The notes under the pieces were generated by a model, which was given only the letters and a program-made list of their open reading frames with translations, was not told the origin of the DNA and did not search any database. Source: Alphaproteobacteria bacterium (GTDB taxonomy: Bacteria > Pseudomonadota > Alphaproteobacteria > Rhodobacterales > Rhodobacteraceae). From it: 64,000 bases of DNA. Made by a program: the position numbers and the translations under genes. The stretch is from the NCBI GenBank assembly GCA_009908505.1, contig JAAAPD010000039.1, forward strand, positions 1 through 64,000. The letters run 5' to 3'. Shown piece after piece: positions 20,474-29,902 of this stretch (positions are counted from its first letter, which is position 1; each line of letters opens with the position of its first letter).

Positions 20474-21319
20474 CTATCTTTGGCAGCGCGGGCAATAGAA
20501 TGTGGAGCGCCCCGATTGCACGATACGCCGGATTTCCCCCTCGCAGCCGGGGGTGGTGCAGGGCTGCCCCTCTTGGTCATAGGCCTTGAAAACGTGCTGA
20601 AAATAGCCCAGTTCGCCATCGGCCCGCCGAAAGTCCCGCAGGGACGATCCACCCGCCTCGATCGCCTCGGAAATAATGTCGCGAATAATCGGCACCAAGA
20701 GCGCGACGCGGGCGGCCGACACCTGCCCGGCCTTGCGTCGCGGATTGATTCCCGCCCGATGCAGCGCCTCGCAAACATAGATATTGCCCAGCCCCGCGAT
20801 GATCCGTTGATCCAGCAACGCGGCTTTCATGGGGGTGTTGCGCCCGCTGAGCGCCGCCACGAGGTAGGGTTCGTTGAAATCGTTGCCCAGCGGCTCGGGG
20901 CCGAGGCCGTCGAGCAGCCAATGCCTTGCGCCCGTGGCAAACAGATCCATCGCGCCGAACCGGCGCGGGTCGTTGAATGTCACGCGGGCGCCATTGGCCA
21001 TGTGAAAGACGATATGGTCATGCTTCTGTGGGGCAGGATGATCATGGTGGAAGACCCCCAGCGGGTCGCCAGAAACGGTCATTCGACCGGACATGCCAAG
21101 ATGGATCAAAAGGGTCTCGCACCGGTCCAGATCGGCCAGGATGTATTTCGAGCGCCGCCGGAGCGCGGTCACCCGTGCCCCGGTCAGGCGGGCGGCCATG
21201 TCGTCCGGAAAGGGCCAGCGCAGGTCGGGGCGATTTACAATCGCTTTCGCGATGACGTGCCCGTCCATTGATGGAGCGAGTCCGCGGCGGACGGTTTCGA
21301 CTTCCGGGAGTTCTGGCAT
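20474..21319 (-). CDS. mutM: Formamidopyrimidine-DNA glycosylase
   Basis: Predicted 281-residue bifunctional base-excision enzyme that removes 8-oxoguanine. The mature N-terminus [13 protein letters not shown] supplies the catalytic Pro and Glu. The C-terminal zinc finger is visible as [12 protein letters not shown] with CPRCQ at the end. Its first 85 bases overlap the end of the upstream membrane-protein gene on the same strand. Confidence 0.96.
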   Translation of the reverse strand: MPELPEVETVRRGLAPSMDGHVIAKAIVNRPDLRWPFPDDMAARLTGARVTALRRRSKYILADLDRCETLLIHLGMSGRMTVSGDPLGVFHHDHPAPQKHDHIVFHMANGARVTFNDPRRFGAMDLFATGARHWLLDGLGPEPLGNDFNEPYLVAALSGRNTPMKAALLDQRIIAGLGNIYVCEALHRAGINPRRKAGQVSAARVALLVPIIRDIISEAIEAGGSSLRDFRRADGELGYFQHVFKAYDQEGQPCTTPGCEGEIRRIVQSGRSTFYCPRCQR

Positions 21320-21972
21320 TCGCCCCTCAGGTTCTCGGCAATACGGGTTTGAGCGAAGGTAAGGAAGTCCGGCATGCCGGCAAGGTATTTCTGAACCTCG
21401 AGCCTGGAGCCGTCTTCGAAGTTCAGGACATAAAGATAGTGCCCGTTGTCACGGATCCGTACCAGGTCGCGCCAGGCATGTTCGCGGCGGTTGAAGGCCC
21501 AGCCCTGCGCAATGATCCTGTCTCGGTCATAGCGCAGTTCATAGCTGAAAAGGTAAACCACCGAATAGGCGATAAGCGCAGTCAGTCCCCAGGTGATCGG
21601 GCCGTCCGAGGGCACAAGGGCGCCCGGCGTGCCCCAGATGACAAAAAGGATTGCCCCCGCACTGATCAGGGACACGGCCCGCACGCCAAGGGTTGGGCGC
21701 AAAACGTGTTCGTCGATCATGCGGTCGGCGGCGCGACCGGTTCCCGACCGTGCGACAACGCCGGCGCTGAAGGGCAGGCTGGGGCCACCAAGCCGGGCGA
21801 TCACGGTCTTCTCGACCTCGGCCTCTTTCGCCACGCGCGGCTCCATGAAATGGCGGGCGATCCTGTCACCCGGCGCACGGCCCTGCCAACGCCGCCACAG
21901 AAGCAAGCCATAGACCGCAGCGAGGATCAGCAGGGGCAAGAGTCCAGTCAGCACGCTATCGAACCAAGCCAT
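21235..21972 (-). CDS. Membrane protein of unknown function
   Basis: Predicted 245-residue protein with an N-terminal helix ([16 protein letters not shown]) and two central helices (around residues 103-122 and 131-148), followed by a soluble part that resembles a PH-like fold ([21 protein letters not shown] is split by the fold). GGAG eight bases before ATG 21972 sets the start. The last 85 bases run into mutM, an unusually long overlap; in the next frame a TGA lies just before the mutM SD, so a small frameshift could have extended this gene. No family name recognised. Confidence 0.65.
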   Translation of the reverse strand: MAWFDSVLTGLLPLLILAAVYGLLLWRRWQGRAPGDRIARHFMEPRVAKEAEVEKTVIARLGGPSLPFSAGVVARSGTGRAADRMIDEHVLRPTLGVRAVSLISAGAILFVIWGTPGALVPSDGPITWGLTALIAYSVVYLFSYELRYDRDRIIAQGWAFNRREHAWRDLVRIRDNGHYLYVLNFEDGSRLEVQKYLAGMPDFLTFAQTRIAENLRGECQNSRKSKPSAADSLHQWTGTSSRKRL

Positions 21973-22061
21973 ATGCAATACTCCTGCGTCAGAAAGTGGG
22001 TTTGTATCCCGGGGGACTTAGCTATAGGTGAAATCTGACTGGATTAGGGCAGGCGCACGAC

Positions 22062-22811
22062 ATGACCGAGACCGACCGCACCACCCATTTCGGCTTTGAC
22101 ACCATCCCCGAGCAGGACAAGGCCGGGCGGGTGCAGGGTGTGTTTTCCAGCGTGGCCAGCAAGTATGACGTGATGAACGACGCGATGTCGCTGGGTATCC
22201 ATCGCATCTGGAAGGACGCGATGATGGACTGGCTCGCGCCGCGCCCTGGTCAGCGGCTGCTGGACGTGGCGGGCGGGACCGGCGACATTTCGTTCCGGTT
22301 CCTCAAGCGGGCAGGGTCGGGCCATGCAACTGTGCTGGACCTGACCGAACCGATGCTGATCGAGGGTCGCAAGCGGGCCGAGGCGGCGGACATGGCCGAC
22401 AGCCTGGACTGGGTCGTGGGCGATGCAATGGCGCTGCCCTTCGACGATAACACGTTCGATGTCTACACGATCAGCTTCGGCATCCGGAACGTGACCCGCC
22501 CGCAAGAGGCCCTGAACGAGGCGTTCCGCGTGCTCAAGCCCGGTGGGCGGCTGATGGTTCTGGAATTCAGCGAGATCCCCAACGACCTCCTGCAACGAAT
22601 CTATGACTTTTATTCGTTCAACGCGATCCCGGTGATGGGCAAGGTCATCACCGGTGACAGGGACAGCTATCAATACCTGGTGGAATCGATCCGCCGCTTT
22701 CCCGGTCAGGACACGTTCCTGTCCATGGTCCGGCAGGCCGGGTTCGAGAACGCGAAATACCGCAACTTGTCCATGGGTATCGCCTGCCTGCACTCGGGCT
22801 GGAAACTGTAG
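22062..22811 (+). CDS. ubiE: Ubiquinone/menaquinone C-methyltransferase UbiE
   Basis: Predicted 249-residue SAM-dependent methyltransferase that makes 2-methoxy-6-polyprenyl-1,4-benzoquinol C-methylated in ubiquinone synthesis. SAM motif [13 protein letters not shown] near residues 66-78, family signature [16 protein letters not shown] near 29-44 and FGIRNV near 142. ubiB begins at the base after its stop, so the two form an operon divergent from the membrane-protein gene. Confidence 0.95.
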   Translation: MTETDRTTHFGFDTIPEQDKAGRVQGVFSSVASKYDVMNDAMSLGIHRIWKDAMMDWLAPRPGQRLLDVAGGTGDISFRFLKRAGSGHATVLDLTEPMLIEGRKRAEAADMADSLDWVVGDAMALPFDDNTFDVYTISFGIRNVTRPQEALNEAFRVLKPGGRLMVLEFSEIPNDLLQRIYDFYSFNAIPVMGKVITGDRDSYQYLVESIRRFPGQDTFLSMVRQAGFENAKYRNLSMGIACLHSGWKL

Positions 22812-24341
22812 ATGCGCGGCCCGCACAATATCTTTCGCCTCGTCCGAACCGGCGCGACCCTCGAACGCAACGCCGCCATGGCCGACATCCTGGAGGCCGT
22901 CGAGGCGCCGCGCATCGCGCGCATCGCGATCCGGACGCTGGCCTGGCCGTTCAAGTGGCTGGGCTATCGCGGCGATGCCAGCCTGCCGCCCGTGGCACGC
23001 GCGCTGACGGCCATGGGACCGGCCTACATCAAGTTCGGTCAGATCCTTTCGACCCGGCCCGACGTGGTCGGGGACGCGCTCAGCATGCAATTGCGCCTTT
23101 TGCAGGATCAGTTGCCACCTTTCTCGCGGGGGCGGGCCAGGGAAACCGTGGCCTTTGAGCTGGGCCGGCCCGCGGATGAGGTCTTTTCCGAATTTTCGGA
23201 ACCGGTCGCGGCCGCGTCCATTGCCCAGGTGCACCGCGCGCAATTGGCCGATTCCGGAAGGGATGTCGCCGTAAAGGTTCTGCGCCCTGGCATCGAACGC
23301 GCCTTTCGCCGCGATATCGACGCGTTCTATTTCGCCGCCGGGCTGGTGGCCAAGTTCCTGCCCGGTTCGCGCCGCCTGCGCCCGGTCGAGGTGATCGAGC
23401 ATTTCGAGGGCGTCGTGCTGGGGGAACTGGACCTGCGCCTGGAAAGCGCCTCGGCCTCCGAGTTTGCGGACAACACGGAGAATGACGAAGGTTTCAGCCT
23501 GCCTCAGGTCTTGTGGAACCATTCCTCGCGCCGGGTCATGACCATGACCTGGGCCGACGGGATCAATGCCGGCGATGTCGCGGCCTTGCGCGCCGCCGGG
23601 CATGATATGACCGGGTTGAGCCAGCGGGTGATCCAGCTGTTCCTGAGCCATGCCCTGCGCGACGGCTTTTTCCATGCCGACATGCATCACGGCAACCTCA
23701 AGATCGCGCCCAACGGCGATATCATCGCCTATGATTTCGGCATCATGGGCCATATCGACGAGTATACCCGCCGGGTCTATGCCGAGATCCTCTACGGTTT
23801 CATCAAGCGGGATTACAAGCGCGTGGCCGAGGTACATTTCGAGGCCGGCTACGTGCCCGCCGACCGCGATGTCGATGAATTCGCCCGCGCCCTGCGCGCG
23901 GTGGGCGAGCCGATCTTCGGCATGGATGCCAGCCGGATCTCCATGGGCAAACTGCTGGCCTACCTGTTCGAGGTCACGGAACGTTTCGGCATGGAAACCC
24001 GGACCGAGTTGATCCTGTTGCAGCGAACGATGGTGGTGGTCGAGGGGGTCGCCCGGACGCTGGATGAGCGCATGAACATCTGGGATGCGGCCAAGCCTGT
24101 TGTCGAACGCTACATCGCCGAGAGCATCGGGCCAAAGGCGGTCGCCGACGACCTGGCCAAGACCGCGCGGGTGCTGGCCCGGTTCGGCCCTCGGCTTCCG
24201 GCCCTGGCGGAAGAGGCGCTGATCCGGCTGTCGCAAGAGCAGGAAGAGCCTGAACAGCCTTCGCGTTGGTGGGGCCCGGTCTGGGCCGTCATGGGCGGTG
24301 CCATTGGTGCGGCGATTGTTGCGTTCTTCACCCTGTTCTAG
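22812..24341 (+). CDS. ubiB: Ubiquinone biosynthesis protein UbiB (ABC1/ADCK kinase-like)
   Basis: Predicted 509-residue atypical kinase-fold protein needed for ubiquinone synthesis. The KxGQ motif appears as YIKFGQILSTRPD (~72-84), the Ala-rich loop as AAASIAQVHRAQL (~131-143), and the catalytic and metal-binding segments as FHADMHHGNL (~289-298) and AYDFGIMGHI (~308-317). A C-terminal hydrophobic helix (WAVMGGAIGAAIVAFFTLF) anchors it. It follows ubiE directly and converges on flgD. Confidence 0.94.
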   Translation: MRGPHNIFRLVRTGATLERNAAMADILEAVEAPRIARIAIRTLAWPFKWLGYRGDASLPPVARALTAMGPAYIKFGQILSTRPDVVGDALSMQLRLLQDQLPPFSRGRARETVAFELGRPADEVFSEFSEPVAAASIAQVHRAQLADSGRDVAVKVLRPGIERAFRRDIDAFYFAAGLVAKFLPGSRRLRPVEVIEHFEGVVLGELDLRLESASASEFADNTENDEGFSLPQVLWNHSSRRVMTMTWADGINAGDVAALRAAGHDMTGLSQRVIQLFLSHALRDGFFHADMHHGNLKIAPNGDIIAYDFGIMGHIDEYTRRVYAEILYGFIKRDYKRVAEVHFEAGYVPADRDVDEFARALRAVGEPIFGMDASRISMGKLLAYLFEVTERFGMETRTELILLQRTMVVVEGVARTLDERMNIWDAAKPVVERYIAESIGPKAVADDLAKTARVLARFGPRLPALAEEALIRLSQEQEEPEQPSRWWGPVWAVMGGAIGAAIVAFFTLF

Positions 24342-24344
24342 AGC

Positions 24345-25001
24345 CTATTCGCGCAGCGCAGAAACCTGGTTGGCGAGAACCCCGGACCCACCTTCGAGGA
24401 TCAGGATCGTTTCACCGCCCTCGGCGCGCACCTCGGTTACGCGTGCATAGATTTCGGCCGGTTCGTCGATCAGCACCTCGTCGCCCGAATAGCTGACCAG
24501 GTTGAACCGGTATTGCCCATGCGGAAGGGGCGATCCATCTTCGGCAAGACCCGACCATTCGTAGGCTTGGGCCGATGACGGCAATTCCAGCCGCTGCACC
24601 TCGGCGCCGTCGGCGTCCGTGACGACAAGCTCGACCCTGTCGGCGATCGCGGCCGGGTTCGGCGCGATGGTGATCGGGTCGCCGTTGAACTGGGCCGGAA
24701 CGGCGGCCCGCGCATCGCGCCCGACCCAGGATGCCATCTGCGCCATGCCGGTGGTGCCCATCTGTACCATCATCGCCTCCAGCAGGTCATTGGTCAGGAC
24801 CTGCTGTTCGACCCCCGAGAAGGTTGCAAGTTGCATCGCGTATTCGGCAGAATTCGTGGGGTTCAGGGGATCTTGGTTTTCCATCTGAACAGTGAGCATC
24901 TTCAGAAAGGTCTCGAAATCCGAACTGATCACCGTTTCGGGGGTCTCTGTGGTCTGGCCGCTTGCGAAAGCGGGGGTCGACTGCGGTTGCGCGATTTCCA
25001 T
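24345..25001 (-). CDS. flgD: Flagellar hook capping protein FlgD
   Basis: Predicted 218-residue scaffold that caps the growing hook so that FlgE can polymerise. The N-terminal export/cap segment FLKMLTVQMENQDPLNPTNS near residues 30-50 and VEQQVLTNDLL are diagnostic, followed by the Ig-like part (LVVTDADGAEVQRLELP). It is 9 bases downstream of fliK and likely cotranscribed. Confidence 0.92.
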   Translation of the reverse strand: MEIAQPQSTPAFASGQTTETPETVISSDFETFLKMLTVQMENQDPLNPTNSAEYAMQLATFSGVEQQVLTNDLLEAMMVQMGTTGMAQMASWVGRDARAAVPAQFNGDPITIAPNPAAIADRVELVVTDADGAEVQRLELPSSAQAYEWSGLAEDGSPLPHGQYRFNLVSYSGDEVLIDEPAEIYARVTEVRAEGGETILILEGGSGVLANQVSALRE

Positions 25002-25010
25002 GGTTGTGTC

Positions 25011-26351
25011 CTATAGTTTGAGATCCAGCCCGGCTCTCAGGGCGAGTCCGGCCGTGCTTTGTGGCGCTGGGCTGTCGTCCATCGGCTCGGCCTCTTGCGA
25101 GGAAGGCAGGCCGGGGCTGCCGTGGTTTCGATCATGCTGGGTTTCCCCCTCGAAGCGGAAGTCGATATCGGCATATCCCAAGGCTTCGAATTCGCGTGCC
25201 AGGCCGTCGATGTGGCGTCTGAGCAGATCGGCGGTCTCGGGCCGTTCCGCCGCAATGGTGACGGTCAAACCGCCTTCGGACCCCGCAAGCGACAGGCGAA
25301 CGCGGCCGAGTTCTTCGGGGTTCAGGCGCAATTCGGTCTGTCCGCCCTCGGCCAACGTGACGCCAACGGCGATCTGATGCGCGATCTGGGCGGGCGTCGC
25401 CCGCGGCATGCCACCACTGGTCAGGGTGAATGCCTGCCCGCTCGGGCCAGCACGATCCGGGGCGGTCAAGGCGGGCCCGTCAACAAGGGGTGAAAGCGTT
25501 TCCTCGGCCGACACGCCGCCGACATTGCCCGTCATTGCGAGGCGGCCATGCGCCGGCTCGGCTATCCACAAGGGGACCGCATTGCCCGACATACCGGCAT
25601 GCATCACCGCGACGGCCATCTGACTGCGCACCGGCGCATTGGAGCTTGCGTCAGGATCACTGATACCCACGCGATCGGGCAATTTGATGGTTTCGCGCGA
25701 CAGCTCATGCCGCCTGGTTTCCACGGCAGCCGCTTTTCCAAGGCCCGGCGCCGGTATGGTCTGGGGAACCGCTGCGGATTGGCCAATGACCGCGTGGTCA
25801 CCCGAGCTGCGCAAAGCCGGTGCGTTGGCCACGTCCGCCCGCTGATCATCAGAAATGAATATGCCGCCAATGCTACCTGTGATAATCGGTCTGCTTGGTC
25901 CTTTATCGGGCCGCACCACACTGTCAGCCGCGGTAGATCGAAGACCTTTACCGGGCGCCTCTTGGCGGGCACCGTCGTGCCCGCCCCCACTCGGCGTGAG
26001 CGCTTCGAGCGGGGTTGTTGAGGACTCCGCGGATATGCGCCCCGATCCGTCCAGCACGCGTGACCCGGCCTCATGGGCAGTCCCGAATTCGCCCTCTAGT
26101 GTGGCGGACGGGCGCGGGCCTTTTTCCGGCTCGACCTGGGGGGCGTCACCTTCCAGCACCTCGGGCGCGTCGGGTTCAGTCCTTGCTACCTGACCGGGAT
26201 CATCGGAACCGGTCGGCACTGTCTTGTCCCGCCTGGTTTCAGCGATCAGGACATCGCCAAAAGCCGCGGCAGTGTCCGGCGCCTCTTTTCTTGGATCGAG
26301 GCCCAAGCCTGACCCTGTGGTCGGCGGGAGGCGCATATCGAATGGAATCAT
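25011..26351 (-). CDS. fliK: Flagellar hook-length control protein FliK
   Basis: Predicted 446-residue secreted ruler protein that measures the hook and switches export specificity through FlhB. Most of it is low-complexity and poorly conserved; the C-terminal Flg_hook domain is recognisable around residues 340-420 (ELRLNPEELGRVRLSLAG, VTIAAERPETADLLRRH). The ATG at 26351 has GGAG six bases upstream. It shares a divergent control region with flgJ that contains a CtrA-like box. Its partner FlhB is interrupted in this window. Confidence 0.85.
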   Translation of the reverse strand: MIPFDMRLPPTTGSGLGLDPRKEAPDTAAAFGDVLIAETRRDKTVPTGSDDPGQVARTEPDAPEVLEGDAPQVEPEKGPRPSATLEGEFGTAHEAGSRVLDGSGRISAESSTTPLEALTPSGGGHDGARQEAPGKGLRSTAADSVVRPDKGPSRPIITGSIGGIFISDDQRADVANAPALRSSGDHAVIGQSAAVPQTIPAPGLGKAAAVETRRHELSRETIKLPDRVGISDPDASSNAPVRSQMAVAVMHAGMSGNAVPLWIAEPAHGRLAMTGNVGGVSAEETLSPLVDGPALTAPDRAGPSGQAFTLTSGGMPRATPAQIAHQIAVGVTLAEGGQTELRLNPEELGRVRLSLAGSEGGLTVTIAAERPETADLLRRHIDGLAREFEALGYADIDFRFEGETQHDRNHGSPGLPSSQEAEPMDDSPAPQSTAGLALRAGLDLKL

Positions 26352-26397
26352 CGGCTTCTCCGATCCTGTTTTCGACCCCGGTCTACCCGAGAGAAGC

Positions 26398-26412
26398 TTA
26401 CCCAATCTTTAC
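26398..26412. promoter_or_regulatory. CtrA-like box between fliK and flgJ
   Basis: TTAC-N7-TTAC, close to the CtrA consensus TTAA-N7-TTAA with the right 11-base repeat distance. It is 46 bases from the fliK start and 48 bases from the flgJ-like start and could serve both strands. Confidence 0.45.
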
Positions 26413-26460
26413 CGACCCCCTGCCATAGTCCGACCAATTCGAATGACCGAGGACCCCGCC

Positions 26461-26739
26461 ATGACGCCCCAAATCGAATCGCTCGCCCTGGTGCCGCAAC
26501 CGCCGCGCCAGGTCCAAGCCATGAAAGAGGCCGCCCGACAGCTCGAGGCGAATTTTCTCGCCCAGATGCTGAAATCCACTGGTGTCGGTGAGGCGCCCGA
26601 CGGGTTCGGCGGCGGTATCGGTGAAGACCAGTTCGCCTCTTTCCTGCGTCAGGAACAGGCACGCGAAATGGCCGATGCCGGGGGAATCGGGCTGGCACAG
26701 AGCCTATTCGAAGCGATGATGGAGACGCGCAATGCCTGA
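26461..26739 (+). CDS. flgJ: Rod-binding protein, FlgJ N-terminal domain only
   Basis: Predicted 92-residue protein. AARQLEANFLAQMLKSTG (~22-39) and FASFLRQEQAREMADAGGIG (~59-78) are the rod-cap domain of FlgJ. The muramidase domain found in enteric FlgJ is absent, as is normal in alphaproteobacteria. GAGG eight bases before ATG 26461 sets the start. It overlaps the next gene by 8 bases. Confidence 0.85.
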   Translation: MTPQIESLALVPQPPRQVQAMKEAARQLEANFLAQMLKSTGVGEAPDGFGGGIGEDQFASFLRQEQAREMADAGGIGLAQSLFEAMMETRNA

Positions 26740-27073
26740 TCTGGCCACCCGATTCGAAGAGGTCATGCAATCCGAAAGACAGGTCTTGCGGCGCGGCGAC
26801 CTGGCCGCACTTGAAAAGCTTGCGCCCGAAAAGGAGGCCCTGGCCGACGCGGTGTCGGATGGCGGCGCGCTGACCCGTCCACAGCTTGAACGCATTCGCA
26901 CTCTGCTCGAACGGAATCGCCGGCTTCTGGCCGCGGCTCAGGATGGTGTGCGCGATGTTCAGGCCCGTTTGGAGGAGCAGAAGCGACTGCGCCAAGGCAT
27001 GACAACCTACGACAAGTCCGGCCACGAGGCCCGCATCGCGTCCCCGCGCCCCGCGACCGAGCGACGGTTCTGA
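26732..27073 (+). CDS. Small coiled-coil protein, probable FlgN-like export chaperone
   Basis: Predicted 113-residue, largely helical charged protein (FEEVMQSERQVLRRGDLAALEKLAPEK pattern of heptads) ending in a basic tail. Position after flgJ and before flagellin, size and coiled-coil nature fit the FlgN family that escorts FlgK and FlgL. Sequence evidence alone is weak. Confidence 0.6.
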   Translation: MPDLATRFEEVMQSERQVLRRGDLAALEKLAPEKEALADAVSDGGALTRPQLERIRTLLERNRRLLAAAQDGVRDVQARLEEQKRLRQGMTTYDKSGHEARIASPRPATERRF

Positions 27074-27131
27074 ATACGCGTCGCATTCGATTTCAATTGC
27101 ATGGAATGTTCACCGTAAAGCCGCATTCGCG

Positions 27132-27146
27132 TTAAGCCGCCGTTAG
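27132..27146 (+). promoter_or_regulatory. CtrA-like box upstream of flagellin
   Basis: TTAA-GCCGCCG-TTAG with the 11-base spacing of CtrA sites. It is 154 bases before the flagellin ATG, leaving a leader long enough for post-transcriptional control by FlbT, which lies downstream. Confidence 0.55.
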
Positions 27147-27300
27147 GTTGGTCCCCGCAATATCCCCCTGCATCCGATCGGATGGCGCGCTGCCGAAATC
27201 GGCATCCGCACACGTCAGAATGGCGAAACGTCCGGCTCCATCTTGGGGTCGGTCCCCGAAAACCAGGCGCAAAACGCGCCCCCAACTACAGGACCAAAAC

Positions 27301-28125
27301 ATGTCCAGCATTCTGACGAACAACAGCGCAATGGTGGCCCTCCAAACCCTCAAGGGCATCAACGGCGACCTGGCCAAGACCCAGGATATGATCTCGACCG
27401 GCAAGGAAGTCGGCAAAGCCAAGGACAATTCCGCGATCTGGGCGATTTCCAAGGTCATGGAATCCGACGTGTCCGGCTTTTCGGCCGTGGCCGACTCTCT
27501 TGCCCTCGGGGAATCGACGGTCGCCGTCGCCTCCGCCGGGGCCGAGCAGATCACCAACCTTCTCAACGAGATGAAGGAAAAGGTCGTCGCGGCGACCGGC
27601 GAGAACGTGGACCATGCCAAGATCACGGCGGATGTCGACGAAATGAAGAACCAGATCACCTCGATCATCTCCGCTTCGCAGTTCAACGGGGCCAACCTGC
27701 TGAACACCGCTGGTGGCGATGTGACGGTTCTGTCCTCGCTCGATCGCGACGCCGCTGGCGCGGTGACTGCGCAGAACATCACCGTCGCCTCGGTGGACTT
27801 CGAAGCCGGCCTCGACCTGACCACTGTTGACGTGTCCTCGGCCGCCGCGGCCGACGGGTCGCTTGCCGCGATGGAAACCCTGATCCAGGCCGCTGTGGAC
27901 GGCGCCGCCGAACTGGGCGCTTCTGCCTCGCGGATCTCGGATCAGAGCGACTTCGTTGGCAAGGTCATGGACGCCATGAAGAGCGGGATCGGTTCGCTCG
28001 TCGATGCCGACATGGAAGAGGCGTCGGCACGCCTTCAGGCGCTGCAGGTGCAGCAGCAGCTGGGCACCCAATCGCTGTCGATCGCGAACCAGGCGCCACA
28101 GGCGATCCTGTCGCTGTTCCGCTAA
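27301..28125 (+). CDS. fliC: Flagellin
   Basis: Predicted 274-residue filament subunit. The N-terminal D0/D1 helix MSSILTNNSAMVALQTLKGI and ISTGKEVGKAKDNSAIWAIS, and the C-terminal ADMEEASARLQALQVQQQLG with SIANQAPQAILSLFR, are the conserved flagellin ends. The middle region (about residues 135-200) is short and variable, typical of compact alphaproteobacterial flagellins. It is the only flagellin gene in the window. A GC-rich hairpin follows, then flaF-flbT. Confidence 0.97.
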   Translation: MSSILTNNSAMVALQTLKGINGDLAKTQDMISTGKEVGKAKDNSAIWAISKVMESDVSGFSAVADSLALGESTVAVASAGAEQITNLLNEMKEKVVAATGENVDHAKITADVDEMKNQITSIISASQFNGANLLNTAGGDVTVLSSLDRDAAGAVTAQNITVASVDFEAGLDLTTVDVSSAAAADGSLAAMETLIQAAVDGAAELGASASRISDQSDFVGKVMDAMKSGIGSLVDADMEEASARLQALQVQQQLGTQSLSIANQAPQAILSLFR

Positions 28126-28134
28126 CGCGGTGAC

Positions 28135-28158
28135 GGGCGCCCGCCCGGGCGGGCGCCC
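28135..28158 (+). terminator. GC-rich hairpin after flagellin
   Basis: A perfect 12-bp palindrome centred on CCCGGG lies 10 bases after the flagellin stop. No real T-run follows, so it may act as an mRNA-stabilising 3' hairpin or a weak terminator before flaF. Confidence 0.55.
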
Positions 28159-28208
28159 CCATTTCCTGCCGCCGTTGCCGCAACGGCCAGGTCCCGAAAG
28201 GACATGAG

Positions 28209-28586
28209 ATGAACGCCACAGAATTGGCCCGTCAAGCCTACCACCCGGCCCAATCGGCCCTTCGCACCGGTCGCTCGGCCGAGGCCCAGCTCTTCGGACA
28301 GATCACGTCACGTCTACAGTCCGCCGCCGACACCGAACCGACCGATTTCGCCCGACTGGCCGAGGCCCTCAACGAGAACAGGCAGCTGTGGAAGGTCCTG
28401 GCGATCGACGTCGCCGACGCCGACAACACGCTGCCTGCCCAGCTGCGGGCGCAGATCTTCTATTTGGCCGAATTCACGTTTCAGCACACCTCCAAGGTGC
28501 TGAAGAAGGACGCGGAGGCAGACGTCCTCATCGAGATCAACCGGGCGATCATGCGCGGGCTCAATGGGGCGGAGGCCACGCAATGA
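28209..28586 (+). CDS. flaF: Flagellar biosynthesis regulator FlaF
   Basis: Predicted 125-residue protein of the FlaF family, which in Caulobacter is needed for flagellin secretion and translation. ARQAYHPAQSALRTGRSAEA near the start and ENRQLWKVLAIDVADADN near 57-74 are conserved. It overlaps flbT by 4 bases (ATGA). Confidence 0.92.
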   Translation: MNATELARQAYHPAQSALRTGRSAEAQLFGQITSRLQSAADTEPTDFARLAEALNENRQLWKVLAIDVADADNTLPAQLRAQIFYLAEFTFQHTSKVLKKDAEADVLIEINRAIMRGLNGAEATQ

Positions 28587-28993
28587 CGGGACTTGTGCTG
28601 AAGTTGGGACCGAAGGAAAGGGTCCTCGTGAATGGCGCCGTGATCGAGAACGGCGATCGCCGGTCTCGGGTCTCGATCCTGACGCCGAACGCCAATATCC
28701 TGCGGTTGCGAGACGCGATACGGCCGGACGAAGTCAACACGCCCGTTCGCCGGGTCTGTTACATTGCCCAGCTCGTCCTGTCCGGCGATGCGAAGGAGGA
28801 TGAGGCCCGTCACCAGCTCTTGCGCGGGATCGAGCAGCTCAGCCAGGCGCTTTGCGATCCCGACAGCCGCAAACAATTGTCCGACGCGACCGAGGCCTTG
28901 ACCGAAAGTGACTACTACCGCGTTCTCAAACGCCTACGGACCTTGCTGCCACGCGAGGAACGCCTTCTCGCCGCATCGCGCGCCGTGTCATGA
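28583..28993 (+). CDS. flbT: Flagellin mRNA regulator FlbT
   Basis: Predicted 136-residue post-transcriptional regulator that in Caulobacter binds the 5' leader of flagellin mRNA and promotes its decay. LVLKLGPKERVLVNGAVIEN at the start and DYYRVLKRLRTLLPREE near the end are family features. Its likely target is the 150-base leader of the flagellin gene just upstream. ATGA overlaps couple it to flaF and to the DUF1217 gene. Confidence 0.92.
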   Translation: MTGLVLKLGPKERVLVNGAVIENGDRRSRVSILTPNANILRLRDAIRPDEVNTPVRRVCYIAQLVLSGDAKEDEARHQLLRGIEQLSQALCDPDSRKQLSDATEALTESDYYRVLKRLRTLLPREERLLAASRAVS

Positions 28994-29796
28994 ATTTCCA
29001 ACCCGTCGTTCCCCTGTCCGGCTATGCCGGGTGGAAATTCCTGGAACGCACCATGGACACACAACGCGCCGCGTTCAACGAAAGCGCACCCGTCCAAAGG
29101 GCAACAGATTCCTTTCGCGAACGGATCGGCAACATCACCAATGCCCAGCAACTGGTAGATGATCGGGCCCTGCTGAGCGTGGCGCTGGGTGCCTTCGGGT
29201 TGGATGAGGACCTGGACAACTCGTTCTTCATGCGCAAGATCCTAGACAGCGATCCGGATGATCCTGAGGCGCTCGCCAATCGTCTTTCCGACAGTCGCTA
29301 CGGTGACTTCGCAAAAGCCTTCGGTTTCGGCGGGGATGGTTTGCCTCGCACCCAGTTTGAGTTCTTTGCCGACGAAATTGTCGATCGGTACGAAGCCCGG
29401 CAATTCGAACGAGCCGTGGGCGAGGCCGACAACAGCATGCGGCTGGCCCTCAACTTCGAACCGGCCTTGGGCGACATTGTCGCCGCGAACGGCTCCGCGG
29501 ACGCCCGCTGGTTCGCTGTTATGGGCAATCCCCCACTTCGCAAGCTGTTCGAAACCGCGCTGGGTTTTCCTTCCGGTTTCGGTAGCATCGACATCGATCG
29601 GCAACTCGAGCAATTCAAGTCCCGCAGCGAGGCGACCTTTGGGACTAACGACCTCGAGGCGCTTTTGGCAGATGACAATAGCGAGAAGGTCATCCGCCTC
29701 TTCATGGTGCGTTCGGAGACGCAGCAATCCACCAGCCTTGGCGGCGCCTCCGTCGCATTGAGCTTGCTACAACAGGCTCCGGGCCAGCTCTTTTAG
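28990..29796 (+). CDS. DUF1217 family protein
   Basis: Predicted 268-residue protein of the DUF1217 family, which is common next to flagellar genes in Rhodobacterales and Rhizobiales. ERIGNITNAQQLVDDRALL near 37-55 and repeats of DDPEALANRLSDSRYGDFAKAF type match the family. No enzyme motif or signal peptide is seen; the role in flagella is unknown. ATGA overlap with flbT shows coupled translation. Confidence 0.8.
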   Translation: MNFQPVVPLSGYAGWKFLERTMDTQRAAFNESAPVQRATDSFRERIGNITNAQQLVDDRALLSVALGAFGLDEDLDNSFFMRKILDSDPDDPEALANRLSDSRYGDFAKAFGFGGDGLPRTQFEFFADEIVDRYEARQFERAVGEADNSMRLALNFEPALGDIVAANGSADARWFAVMGNPPLRKLFETALGFPSGFGSIDIDRQLEQFKSRSEATFGTNDLEALLADDNSEKVIRLFMVRSETQQSTSLGGASVALSLLQQAPGQLF

Positions 29797-29902
29797 AGGC
29801 CCCTTCTGGCCAAGGCGCGTCTGCAAATTTTCATACGGCTACGCGAGGCCTGACACCAAGGCCAACTCCAGCCCAATTATTCACCTCGAAGGTTCAGCCG
29901 TT

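Noticed and set aside
22044-24236. A 730-codon open frame antisense to ubiE and ubiB
   Set aside because: The plus-strand genes match well-known families in full; the antisense frame is a by-product of high GC and has no family features.
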